From Parerythrobacter aestuarii (GTDB taxonomy: Bacteria; Pseudomonadota; Alphaproteobacteria; Sphingomonadales; Sphingomonadaceae), in contig NZ_JARBWD010000001.1 of the NCBI RefSeq assembly GCF_030140925.1, positions 1-64,000 of the forward strand: a stretch of DNA of 64,000 nt, written 5' to 3'. Positions within the stretch are counted from its first letter, which is position 1, and the number at the start of each line of letters is the position of its first letter. Below are positions 1 through 7,842 of this stretch, one piece after another. The position numbers were made by a program, and so were the translations under genes. The notes beneath the pieces are model-generated. The model saw only the letters and a list, made by a program, of their open reading frames with translations. It made no database searches and was not told the origin of the DNA.

Positions 1-594
1 GGAGCCACGGCGGTTGGCCGCGAAGCCAATGCCGGCTTCGATAACTCGACCGCGATCGGTTACCAGGCCACCACCACGGCGGCCAACCAGGTCACGCTGG
101 GAGGGACCGGGTCGTCGGTGAGGATCGGCGATGTCGCTGCGTCCACCGCTGCCCAGAGCGGGCCGGTCGAAGCGGTCACGGTCGATGGCAATGGTGTGCT
201 TGGTACCACGGCTGTTGCCTCGGCTGCCGCAGTCCGCGACGTCCAGGCCGGGCTCGGCTATCTCGCGGCGGTCTCCGACCAGCAGTTCAGCGCGCTCAGC
301 GGAAGGGTATCGGGGCTGGAGAATGGGTTTGCCAATGTGAACTTCCGGCTCGATGAGCTCGACGAAAGCACATCTGGCGGGATCGCCGCTGCGATGGCCT
401 TTGGCGGAACCATGATCGTCCCTGAAAGCAATGTTTCCGTCAGCGTCAACGCTTCGACCTACCAGGGTGAGCAGGGATTTGCCGGAACAGTCACGGCCCG
501 TGTCGCGCCCAAGGTCTACGTCTCAGCCGGTGTTGCCGGATCGACCGCCCGGAACTCCACGGGTGGACGGGTCGGAGTAGCGTTTGGGTTCTAG
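1..594 (+). CDS. Trimeric autotransporter adhesin (YadA-like), 3' end only
   Basis: The reading frame is open from the first base of the window, so only the last 197 codons are present. They begin with a head-type repeat (AIGYQA, then NQVTLGG and VRIGDVAAS), continue into a short heptad-like stalk around fragment residues 75-120, and finish with an amphipathic beta-strand anchor from about residue 125 that ends in GGRVGVAFGF. A terminal Phe is the usual recognition signal for BAM-dependent outer-membrane insertion. This matches the YadA C-terminal anchor plus Hia/YadA head repeats. Such proteins form trimeric surface adhesins. The real start, signal peptide and total length lie outside the window. 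A stem-loop follows the stop codon. Confidence 0.85.
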   Translation, partial: GATAVGREANAGFDNSTAIGYQATTTAANQVTLGGTGSSVRIGDVAASTAAQSGPVEAVTVDGNGVLGTTAVASAAAVRDVQAGLGYLAAVSDQQFSALSGRVSGLENGFANVNFRLDELDESTSGGIAAAMAFGGTMIVPESNVSVSVNASTYQGEQGFAGTVTARVAPKVYVSAGVAGSTARNSTGGRVGVAFGF

Positions 595-610
595 CCAGGA
601 GTCGAACATA

Positions 611-646
611 TGCCTGCCCGGGAAGCGTGGTTTTCCCGGGCGGGCA
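611..646 (+). terminator. Stem-loop after the autotransporter gene
   Basis: Bases 611-624 pair with 633-646 around an 8-base loop, giving a 14-bp GC-rich stem with one G-T wobble. It starts 17 bases after the autotransporter stop. There is no real T-run behind it, so it may terminate weakly or act as a 3' mRNA-stabilising hairpin. Confidence 0.6.
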
Positions 647-937
647 TCTACAGCCATTCCAAACTGCGCTGAAAACTTGGAATGCTCCGGGAAGCGCTGG
701 GTTGAGCGATTCCTGTGGTTTGTGCTGACGCCTGTTGCTGATCTTCAGCGGCGATTTCATGCTTGGCTTGACCTCCCTGTCCCCAGGAATGACGCGCCAA
801 GCCAGTGGGTTTTTTCCTAATTATCAATTGTTTGGCGAGACGTTTGGTGCCTAATAGACCGCCGAAGTCCTTGAACAAATGGCAATACCAGCGCACTTTC
901 CTTGAAACCAGAGTGCACCCCCAATAGTTGGCCGAGC
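647..937. other. Intergenic stretch with no supported gene
   Basis: Between the stem-loop and the mechanosensitive-channel gene there is about 290 bp. Short open frames here have no recognisable protein features and no convincing ribosome binding sites. The stretch presumably carries the promoter of the channel gene; no clear -35/-10 pair was recognised. Confidence 0.5.
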
Positions 938-2041
938 ATGTTCAAACGATATAATCCTTCAAATTGGGAGCTCGATTGGGTTGCCGTCGGCGAATCCGCG
1001 ATGATCGTCGCTCTCGCTGTGTCAGCCGCCTACCTTCTGTACCGGGTTGTCTTTGCTATCGCCTATCGGATCACGCGATCTTCCGACACTCCGATTGACG
1101 ACATGGTGCTGCGCAAGATCCAGCGTCCGATCAAATGGGCAATGATCGCCGTCTCGATCACTCTCGTTGCGGAAGCCAATGCTACGCTCGCTTCGATCTG
1201 GGAACCGATCGCCCGCTTCGTTCGCCCGGCGATCATGGGCTGGATCGCCTATACGCTGGTCAAGGCTTTTGCTGCCGGGTTGGAATATCGGCTCGAAGTT
1301 CGCGAAGAAGGCGAAGCGATCGACCTGGCAGCATCACGCAGCCGCAAGACGAGGATCGCCATCCTCTCGCGTACGGCGACATTTGCCATCGTCTTCATTA
1401 CCGTCGGGCTGATGCTGTTGAGTATCCCGGGCGTGGCCGCAATCGGGACGACAGTCCTCGCCTCGGCCGGTCTTGCTGCCCTGGCTGTCGGTGCCGCTGC
1501 GCAACCTGCCCTGAAGTCGCTGATTGCCGGATTGCAGATGGCCCTGACCGAACCCTTGCGGATCGGCGACCTCGTCGTCGTCGACGGGCATACCGGGCGG
1601 GTCGAGGAAATCCGCATGAGCTTCATTACCGTGCGGACATGGGATGAGCGCGTTATCATCGTGCCGACCAGCCGCTTCTTGGAACAGAGTTTCGAGAACT
1701 GGTCGCGCAAGAGCGAGATGCTGACCGGACCGGTCTTCCTACATCTTGACCCAATCGCCGAGATCGAGCCGATCCGCATCGAGTTCGAGCGCTTCGTCAA
1801 GGCCCACCCACTTTGGGACCAGCGCAACATCGGCCTGTTGATGACCGATGCTTATCCAGAGAGCATCGCATTGCGGCTGTCGATGAGTTCCAAGACGATC
1901 GGCGACCTGTTCCAGTTGCGGTGCGATGTCCGCGAGCACATGCTGGAATGGCTTCGCGCAAACCAGCCAAATGCGCTGATCCGGCACCGTCTCGAATTGC
2001 CCGGGGGCCATCCGAAAGCGGAAGAACCACAACTGCCCTAG
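938..2041 (+). CDS. MscS-family small-conductance mechanosensitive channel
   Basis: This 367-residue membrane protein has three to four hydrophobic N-terminal segments (about residues 14-40, 64-82, 95-113 and 145-195). The last one carries the Ala/Gly-rich pore helix typical of MscS (VLASAGLAALAVGAAAQPAL), followed by the beta domain marker EPLRIGDLVVV and a C-terminal alpha/beta region. Channels of this family open under membrane tension during hypo-osmotic shock. The frame also allows a TTG start at 902, but the ATG at 938 begins just before the first membrane segment and is preferred; neither has a strong ribosome binding site. Its TAG stop sits in the same CTAG tetramer as the stop of the opposing CDC48-like gene. 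Confidence 0.9.
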   Translation: MFKRYNPSNWELDWVAVGESAMIVALAVSAAYLLYRVVFAIAYRITRSSDTPIDDMVLRKIQRPIKWAMIAVSITLVAEANATLASIWEPIARFVRPAIMGWIAYTLVKAFAAGLEYRLEVREEGEAIDLAASRSRKTRIAILSRTATFAIVFITVGLMLLSIPGVAAIGTTVLASAGLAALAVGAAAQPALKSLIAGLQMALTEPLRIGDLVVVDGHTGRVEEIRMSFITVRTWDERVIIVPTSRFLEQSFENWSRKSEMLTGPVFLHLDPIAEIEPIRIEFERFVKAHPLWDQRNIGLLMTDAYPESIALRLSMSSKTIGDLFQLRCDVREHMLEWLRANQPNALIRHRLELPGGHPKAEEPQLP

Positions 2042-4356
2042 CCGGCTTCCGAATCATGTTTCTGGTCGCGTGTGGACTCAACCATCCCTTCGTGAATGAA
2101 GCCGATCGGCGTGACTTCAGCAGCGCGCTTCTTGAGCTCGCCGCGCATCTTGCGATATTCCTCTTCCATCTTGGCAGTGACGGTCGCGCGAGAATCCTTC
2201 AGCGCTTCGGCGAAGTCCGCTGAGGAAACTTCCTGCACGTCAGCCCCCGCCCGATGCAGCGCGTTCAAGCCAGCGCGGCGGACGACATCTTCGAGGTCCG
2301 CCCCCGTGAAACGCTCTGTCTTGCCAGCAAGATCGGCGAGGCTCACCTCGCTCGCGAGGGGCATCTTTGCGGTGTGAATCCCCAGGATCTGTTCCCTACC
2401 CTTCTTGTCCGGTGTGCCGACATACACCAGCTCGTCAAACCGCCCCGGTCGAAGGAGTGCGGGATCGACGAGAGCGGGCCGATTGGTGGCACCAATCACT
2501 ACTACTGACTGGAGTTCTTCCAACCCGTCCATCTCGGCGAGGATAGTGTTGACCACACGCCCCGTGACCTGCGGTTCGCCTTGGCCCGATCCGCGCGCAG
2601 GCACGAGGCTGTCGATCTCGTCGATAAAGACGACGCAGGGTGAAACGGAGCGGGCGCGTTGGAACATCTTGGCAATCTGCTGTTCGCTTTCGCCGTACCA
2701 CTTGGACAGCAGGTCGCTGCTCTTCATGGAAATGAAGTTGGCTTCGGCCTCCTTGGCGACAGCCTTGGCCAGCAAGGTCTTGCCGGTCCCCGGCGGACCG
2801 TAGAGCAGGAAGCCTTTGGCCGGACGGATCCCGAGCCGGCGGAACGCCTCCTGGTTCTTGAGCGGGAGTTCAATGCCTTCCTTGAGTTTCTCGATGGCAT
2901 CGTCGACTCCGCCAATGTCTTCCCATCCGACATTAGGCATCTGGACCATGACTTCGCGCATGGCCGAGGGCTGGATCCGCTTGAGCGCGGAGAGGAAATC
3001 GTCTCGCTCGACGCACAGCTCTTCGAGCACTTCTTGCGGGACTTCGCGGGCATCGAGATCGATTTTCGGCATGATCCGGCGGACCGCATCGATTGCAGCT
3101 TCTCGCGCCAGAGCCGCTATATCAGCGCCGACGAAGCCATAGGTCATCCGGGCCAATTCCTTGAGGTCGACCTTGTCGCCCAGCGGCATGCCACGGGTAT
3201 GGATCGACAGGATTTCGCGCCGACCATTCTCATCGGGCACCCCGATGACGATCTCGCGGTCAAAGCGACCCGGGCGACGCAACGCCTCGTCGATCGCTTC
3301 GGGTCGGTTGGTGGCCGCAATCACAACCACATTGGCGCGTGCTTCCAGCCCGTCCATCAGCGTCAGCAGCTGGGCCACCAGGCGCTTCTCCGCCTCGCCC
3401 GGTACCCGGTCGCGCTTGGGCGCGATGGAATCAATCTCGTCTATAAAGATGATCGCGGGCGCATTCTTGCTGGCGTTCTCGAACACTTCGCGGAGGGCCT
3501 TCTCGCTCTCGCCATAGCCCGACCCCATGATCTCGGGGCCGTTGATGATCGAGAAGTCGGCATCGCTCTCGTTGGCGACGGCCTGCGCGAGTCTGGTCTT
3601 GCCAGTCCCCGGAGGGCCATGCAGCAGCACACCCTTGGGCGGGTCGACGCCCAGCCTGGTAAACAGCTCGGGATAGCGGAGCGGCAGCTCGACCATCTCG
3701 CGCAACTGCTGGATGGTGTCATCTATGCCGCCCACGTCATCATAATTGACTACCGCGCGACCAACCTTGGCTTCTTCGAATTCGGTGCGGAGCTCGACTT
3801 CGGTGTTCTCGTCGATATGGACCGCCCCCTTGGGAACGGTCGAAACGACCCGCAGGCGAATCTGCGTGAGGGCATAGGCCGGAGCGTTGAACATCCGGCG
3901 TACTTCGGGCGGCATGTTCTGAACCGGCTGCTGGCCGGTCGTTGCGACGAGATCGCCTGCCACCAGCGGCTTGCGAAAGAAATTGCGCTTCAGGGCCTGG
4001 GTTGGCCCCTGCAACCGCATCTCGCGGCTGGCCGGCGCGAATACGACCCGCGTCGCCGGGCGCGATTCAACGGCGCGGATCATCACATGTTCGCCTGAAC
4101 CCGCTTCGGCATTGCCGCGCTGCAACCCGTCGAGCCGAACGACTTCGAGACCCTGGTCCTCGGCATAAGCGGCCATCGCCACAGCGACCGTCGCGCGCTT
4201 GCCTTCGATCTCGACGACATCGCCTTCAGTGATGCCAAGCGCCTGAAATGCGGAGCGCGGCATGCGTGCAATGCCCTGTCCGCTTTCTTCCTGGCGAGCG
4301 GCTGCCACTTGCAGGCGTACCTGCCTGTCTTTCACCGCACTCTGCGCATCGGCCAT
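2038..4356 (-). CDS. CDC48/VCP-like AAA ATPase with two ATPase domains
   Basis: The 772-residue product has the full architecture of CDC48/p97/VAT. An N-terminal substrate-binding domain covers about residues 1-190. The D1 AAA domain has Walker A GPPGTGKT near residue 246 and Walker B FIDEIDS, and D2 has a second GPPGTGKT near 518 and another FIDEIDS, with arginine-finger regions (RPGRFD) after each. The family uses ATP to unfold or extract proteins. It is universal in eukaryotes and archaea and patchy in bacteria, though I know similar genes in sphingomonads. The C-terminal tail lacks the HbYX-type motif that docks on proteasomes, and no proteasome genes are nearby. The natural substrate in bacteria is not known to me. 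Confidence 0.93.
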   Translation of the reverse strand: MADAQSAVKDRQVRLQVAAARQEESGQGIARMPRSAFQALGITEGDVVEIEGKRATVAVAMAAYAEDQGLEVVRLDGLQRGNAEAGSGEHVMIRAVESRPATRVVFAPASREMRLQGPTQALKRNFFRKPLVAGDLVATTGQQPVQNMPPEVRRMFNAPAYALTQIRLRVVSTVPKGAVHIDENTEVELRTEFEEAKVGRAVVNYDDVGGIDDTIQQLREMVELPLRYPELFTRLGVDPPKGVLLHGPPGTGKTRLAQAVANESDADFSIINGPEIMGSGYGESEKALREVFENASKNAPAIIFIDEIDSIAPKRDRVPGEAEKRLVAQLLTLMDGLEARANVVVIAATNRPEAIDEALRRPGRFDREIVIGVPDENGRREILSIHTRGMPLGDKVDLKELARMTYGFVGADIAALAREAAIDAVRRIMPKIDLDAREVPQEVLEELCVERDDFLSALKRIQPSAMREVMVQMPNVGWEDIGGVDDAIEKLKEGIELPLKNQEAFRRLGIRPAKGFLLYGPPGTGKTLLAKAVAKEAEANFISMKSSDLLSKWYGESEQQIAKMFQRARSVSPCVVFIDEIDSLVPARGSGQGEPQVTGRVVNTILAEMDGLEELQSVVVIGATNRPALVDPALLRPGRFDELVYVGTPDKKGREQILGIHTAKMPLASEVSLADLAGKTERFTGADLEDVVRRAGLNALHRAGADVQEVSSADFAEALKDSRATVTAKMEEEYRKMRGELKKRAAEVTPIGFIHEGMVESTRDQKHDSEAG

Positions 4357-4496
4357 CTAAGCTGGCTCCCATCTTGTCCGTATTCGAGGTCTTAACCGCC
4401 TAGCTAAGGAGCGCGGAGCCACTATGCAAATGTCCGCCGCTACAGCCAGTTTCCTGCATCGGGATGAACGCCAGGCAAGGACATGCCCTGAGGACA

Positions 4497-4530
4497 AGAA
4501 AAAAGCCCGGCTGGCGGACCAACCGGGCTG
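4497..4530 (-). terminator. Intrinsic terminator on the minus strand
   Basis: Read on the minus strand, a GC-rich hairpin (stem AGCCCGG/CCGGGCT, inner loop around 4512-4523) is followed directly by a run of T residues (A-run at 4498-4504 on the plus strand). It lies about 120 bases downstream of the methyltransferase-like gene, or at the 3' end of the candidate small RNA described separately. Confidence 0.7.
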
Positions 4531-4611
4531 GAAAAGTTTGGGAGAGGATGCCTGAAAGGCCCGCCCTATGTGCTTGCATTGCGCGCATTGTGCAAGTGCG
4601 AAATAAGCCAA
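4497..4611 (-). ncRNA. Candidate small RNA ending at an intrinsic terminator
   Basis: No protein is supported in the 292-bp gap between the CDC48-like and methyltransferase-like genes. The minus strand shows a possible hairpin (arms near 4573-4579 and 4591-4597), then a single-stranded-looking pyrimidine tract reading CATCCTCTCCCAAAC (about 4538-4554), then a strong terminator with a T-run. The pyrimidine tract is complementary to Shine-Dalgarno-like GGGAGAGGATG. This is the arrangement of alphaproteobacterial small RNAs with anti-Shine-Dalgarno seeds, but it could equally be the 3' UTR of the upstream gene. Promoter and 5' end are not determined. Confidence 0.35.
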
Positions 4612-4648
4612 GACTGTTGCGTAAAACGCAATGTATGCGTTGCGCTGA

Positions 4649-5386
4649 TCACTCAGGCTTCTGAAATTTCATGATAAATCTATCTGTCTTACCACGAACG
4701 CTTTCGTCAAAGACCGATAGGTTGACGTCGTCATTGCTGCGCCGCAACACGTCCGACTGGCCGACAAGGACGAACCCCGCCCCTGTCATTCGTTCGACCA
4801 CCGTGGCAGGGTGGATCCGGTGCAGGCGATTCACGACGTCGCGCGGATCGCCCGCCGGACCGACATGGTCGATGATCGTGACTGTACCCCCGGGCCGGAC
4901 CGCCGCAAACCAATTGGCAAGCATGAAATCAACGTCGAGCCGGGGAAATTCAAAGCGTTCCGATTCGAAGAACAGGTCATGGAAGGTGAGGTGGGCGAAG
5001 ATGGCATCGACGCTGCCTGGTGCAAGCTGCATCCCGCGCGGGTCGCTCACCAAGGTGCGGATATTGCTGTCTGCAGCGAGTCGCGCTTCCCAGGCTTCGA
5101 CATTGTGGAATCGCGTTGGATTGACAGCATAGACCAGCCCGCTGGGACCGACGAGATCAGCCAGTAGCGATGTGTAATAGCCCCCACCGGCCATGAAGTC
5201 GGCAACGATGTCTCCGCGTTCGACCGCGGAAAACTCCAGTACTTCGACCGGTTGGCGGCCTGCATCCATTTCGCGGTCGGCATCGCTACGTGCACTGTCG
5301 GTGACGGCGTCTTCGACTGACTGCGCGAAGGTGACCTGCGGCACGGCCACCGCCAAAGCAGCGACAAGAAGGCAATGCATTTTCAT
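4649..5386 (-). CDS. Secreted class I SAM-methyltransferase-like protein
   Basis: The 245-residue product starts with a Sec signal peptide (hydrophobic residues about 4-20, cleavage likely after TFA-Q). The rest has a methyltransferase fold: the motif-I-like VADFMAGGGYYTSLLADLVG near residue 60, a later acidic strand end, DAIFAHLTFHDLFF, and the strand VRPGGTVTIIDHVG. Export to the periplasm is unusual for an enzyme needing cytoplasmic SAM. Homologous exported proteins exist in proteobacteria under the label class I SAM-dependent methyltransferase; their substrate is not known to me. It is a single gene, and the ATG is followed by a normal n-region, which supports the start. Confidence 0.8.
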   Translation of the reverse strand: MKMHCLLVAALAVAVPQVTFAQSVEDAVTDSARSDADREMDAGRQPVEVLEFSAVERGDIVADFMAGGGYYTSLLADLVGPSGLVYAVNPTRFHNVEAWEARLAADSNIRTLVSDPRGMQLAPGSVDAIFAHLTFHDLFFESERFEFPRLDVDFMLANWFAAVRPGGTVTIIDHVGPAGDPRDVVNRLHRIHPATVVERMTGAGFVLVGQSDVLRRSNDDVNLSVFDESVRGKTDRFIMKFQKPE

Positions 5387-5560
5387 AGTAGCAATCCCCT
5401 GACAATCCCTAGCCTCGACGCTGCTCGCGATTGCGTCAATTGTGCAATCACGCTTCGACCAACCAGCATCGCCAGCCGACGGGTGGTTGGCGGATGACAG
5501 CCCACCCGATGGGCGCTATGCCGCGCTGCAACACCTGCCCTCCTCAGCCAGGAAGTAGTC

Positions 5561-6268
5561 ATGCAGAAGCTCTATCCCGATGCCACTAGCGCCCTTGAAG
5601 GGGTGTTGAAGGACGACATGTTGATCGCCAGTGGGGGCTTCGGCCTGTGCGGCATTCCCGAACGCCTGCTCGATGCCATTCGCGATAGCGGGGTCAAGGG
5701 CCTGACCTTTGCCAGCAACAATGCCGGGATCGACAATGAAGGCATCGGCAAGCTGCTGCGCACCCGCCAGGTCAAGAAAATGATCAGCTCCTATGTCGGT
5801 GAGAACAAGGAGTTCGAACGCCAGTTCCTTGCCGGCGAGCTTGAGGTCGAGTTCTGCCCACAGGGCACACTGGCCGAACGGATGCGCGCCGGCGGAGCTG
5901 GCATTCCCGGTTTCTACACCAAGACCGGTGTTGGGACGCAAGTCGCGGAAGGCAAAGAGGCCAAGCAGTTCGAGGGCGAAGACTACATCCTCGAGCGGGG
6001 GATCTTCGCTGACCTCTCCATCGTCAAGGCATGGAAGGCCGACGAGACCGGCAATGTGGTGTTCCGCAAGACCGCCCGCAACTTCAATGTCCCAGCCGCC
6101 ACCTGTGGCAGGATTTGCGTTGTGGAGGTGGAAGAAATCGTCCCGGCCGGCTCGCTCGACCCGGACTGCATCCATTTGCCCGGCGTGTATGTGCAACGCA
6201 TGATCGTGGGCGCTCCCTACGACAAGCAAATCGAGTTCCGCACCACGCGTGAGCGGGCCTCGGCGTAG
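5561..6268 (+). CDS. scoA: 3-oxoacid (succinyl-CoA:acetoacetate) CoA-transferase subunit A
   Basis: The 235-residue product matches the alpha subunit of class I CoA-transferases. It has the glycine-rich SGGFGLCGIPERLL near residue 28, SNNAGIDNEGIGKLL, and FYTKTGVGTQVAEGKE. With ScoB it transfers CoA between succinyl-CoA and acetoacetate or a similar 3-oxoacid, feeding ketone bodies or PHB breakdown products into acetyl-CoA. The gene starts with ATG after a GGAAG ribosome binding site. It is first in an operon with an inserted lipoprotein gene, scoB and a class III CoA-transferase. Confidence 0.93.
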   Translation: MQKLYPDATSALEGVLKDDMLIASGGFGLCGIPERLLDAIRDSGVKGLTFASNNAGIDNEGIGKLLRTRQVKKMISSYVGENKEFERQFLAGELEVEFCPQGTLAERMRAGGAGIPGFYTKTGVGTQVAEGKEAKQFEGEDYILERGIFADLSIVKAWKADETGNVVFRKTARNFNVPAATCGRICVVEVEEIVPAGSLDPDCIHLPGVYVQRMIVGAPYDKQIEFRTTRERASA

Positions 6269-6274
6269 CTCGCC

Positions 6275-7195
6275 ATGGAGCGTCGCGCCTCCCTGCTTGC
6301 GCTTCTGTTGCTGGCATTCGGCCTGCAAGGCTGTGTCGCGGCGGTGATCCCGCTGGCTGCGGGGGCAGCGATGGCGACCACCGTCCGCGACAACCCTGAA
6401 ACACCGCAAGTGGAAACGAAGTTGTCGCAGCAGGCCGCGCCGGCAATTGCCGCATCCCCTGCATTGCGACCGGAAGATTCTGCAGGGGAAGGTACCGTCG
6501 CGCTAGCCTTGCCTGTCACGGATGCTCCCGTCGAAGCGGGCACCAATTCGCCGATCCCGCCCATGGCGACCACCACAGCCAGCGATGCCGCAACCTATGC
6601 TGCCTTCGCCGACTACGCGCTGGAGAACGCTGCGCGCACGGCGCTGGGCGATGCACTGCGACCTTCCGCGCTGCTGGAAAAGCCAGGCACCCTCACCCCG
6701 GATCGCGCCGCCTGCCGTTCGACTTCCAGTGCCGTATTGATCGACCTCGACCCGGTCGCCGACAAGCTCGATCCGACCGAGCCAATGACGCGGCCCGCGC
6801 TCGCCAATGCACTCGAACGTTTGCGGGAAGGCGACGTCGAAGTGGTGTGGAGTACAGGGCTGACCGCTGACCGTGCAGGCGAAGTGCGCGAGTGGTTGCG
6901 CCGCAGCGAACTCGATAGCGAGGGTGCTGATCGCCTGTTGCTCCTACGCTATCCGGAAGATCGCAAGCAGACCCGCCGCAATGAGGCGGCGCAGGATAGT
7001 TGCCTTGTCGCCATGCTCGGCGACGAGCGCGCCGATTTCGATGAGCTGTTCGATTTTCTCAAAGACCCAAAGGCCGCGTTTGGCCTCGACAAGATGCTGG
7101 GTGCAGGCTGGTTCCTCGCGCCCATCCAGGAAACCTCGCCGGCGGCAGACGATGCTCCGCCCGCAAACGATGACAATGAAGGACCTACCCCATGA
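6275..7195 (+). CDS. Putative lipoprotein with HAD-like phosphatase core
   Basis: The 306-residue product has a signal peptide ending in the lipobox LQGC (Cys20), so it is probably a lipoprotein. A low-complexity Ala/Pro/Thr linker extends to about residue 110. The C-terminal half contains [12 protein letters not shown] (a DxD motif I), VVWSTGL (motif II-like Ser/Thr), a Lys in EDRKQTRR and [13 protein letters not shown] (motif III). This order resembles class B/C acid-phosphatase HAD proteins, although overall similarity is too weak to name a substrate. It starts 6 bases after scoA and overlaps scoB by 4 bases (ATGA), so it is cotranslated with the two CoA-transferase subunits. Confidence 0.75.
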   Translation: MERRASLLALLLLAFGLQGCVAAVIPLAAGAAMATTVRDNPETPQVETKLSQQAAPAIAASPALRPEDSAGEGTVALALPVTDAPVEAGTNSPIPPMATTTASDAATYAAFADYALENAARTALGDALRPSALLEKPGTLTPDRAACRSTSSAVLIDLDPVADKLDPTEPMTRPALANALERLREGDVEVVWSTGLTADRAGEVREWLRRSELDSEGADRLLLLRYPEDRKQTRRNEAAQDSCLVAMLGDERADFDELFDFLKDPKAAFGLDKMLGAGWFLAPIQETSPAADDAPPANDDNEGPTP

Positions 7196-7836
7196 GCTGG
7201 AACCGTGACGACATGGCCGCACGTGCCGCCCGCGAATTGCAGGATGGCTACTATGTCAATCTCGGCATCGGCATTCCGACGTTGGTCGCCAACCACATTC
7301 CCGAAGGCATGCATGTAACGCTGCAAAGCGAGAATGGCATGCTCGGCATCGGGCCGTTCCCCTATGACGACGAAGTCGATCCCGATCTCATCAATGCCGG
7401 CAAGCAGACCATCAGCGAGCTGCCGCACAGTGCCTATTTCGACAGCGCCACCAGCTTCGGCATGATCCGCGGCGGGCACATCGACCTGACAGTGCTGGGG
7501 GCGATGGAAGTGGCGGAGAATGGCGACATCGCCAACTGGATGATCCCGGGCAAGATGATCAAGGGCATGGGCGGCGCGATGGACCTCGTCGCGGGCGTGA
7601 AAAAGATCATCGTGGTGATGGACCACACCGCCAAGGACGGAACGCCCAAGTTCATCCCCGAATGCACGCTGCCGCTGACCGGCACCAATGTCGTCGACAT
7701 GATCATCACCAACCTGGGCGTGTTCCACCGTGTCGACCATGATAGTCCGTTCCGCCTGATCGAGCTGGCACCGGGCGTCTCGGCCGACGAAATTGCTGCG
7801 AGCACGACCGCCAAATACGAGGTCGCGCTGGGCTGA
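7192..7836 (+). CDS. scoB: 3-oxoacid CoA-transferase subunit B
   Basis: The 214-residue product is the beta subunit of the class I CoA-transferase. It has [17 protein letters not shown] near residue 19 and the catalytic-glutamate region [13 protein letters not shown] near residue 44 (the SENG motif carries the Glu that forms the CoA thioester). The distal [12 protein letters not shown] and GAMDLVAG motifs are also conserved. It partners ScoA encoded 923 bases upstream; the two genes are normally adjacent, but here the lipoprotein gene lies between them and overlaps scoB by 4 bases. Confidence 0.94.
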   Translation: MSWNRDDMAARAARELQDGYYVNLGIGIPTLVANHIPEGMHVTLQSENGMLGIGPFPYDDEVDPDLINAGKQTISELPHSAYFDSATSFGMIRGGHIDLTVLGAMEVAENGDIANWMIPGKMIKGMGGAMDLVAGVKKIIVVMDHTAKDGTPKFIPECTLPLTGTNVVDMIITNLGVFHRVDHDSPFRLIELAPGVSADEIAASTTAKYEVALG

Positions 7837-7842
7837 TCCTCC

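Noticed and set aside
584..820. Small open frames after the autotransporter gene
   Set aside because: They cross the stem-loop and lack domains or start signals.
2659..4098. Long open frame opposite the CDC48-like gene
   Set aside because: It mirrors a strongly conserved coding frame in GC-rich DNA, has no recognisable domain and no ribosome binding site.
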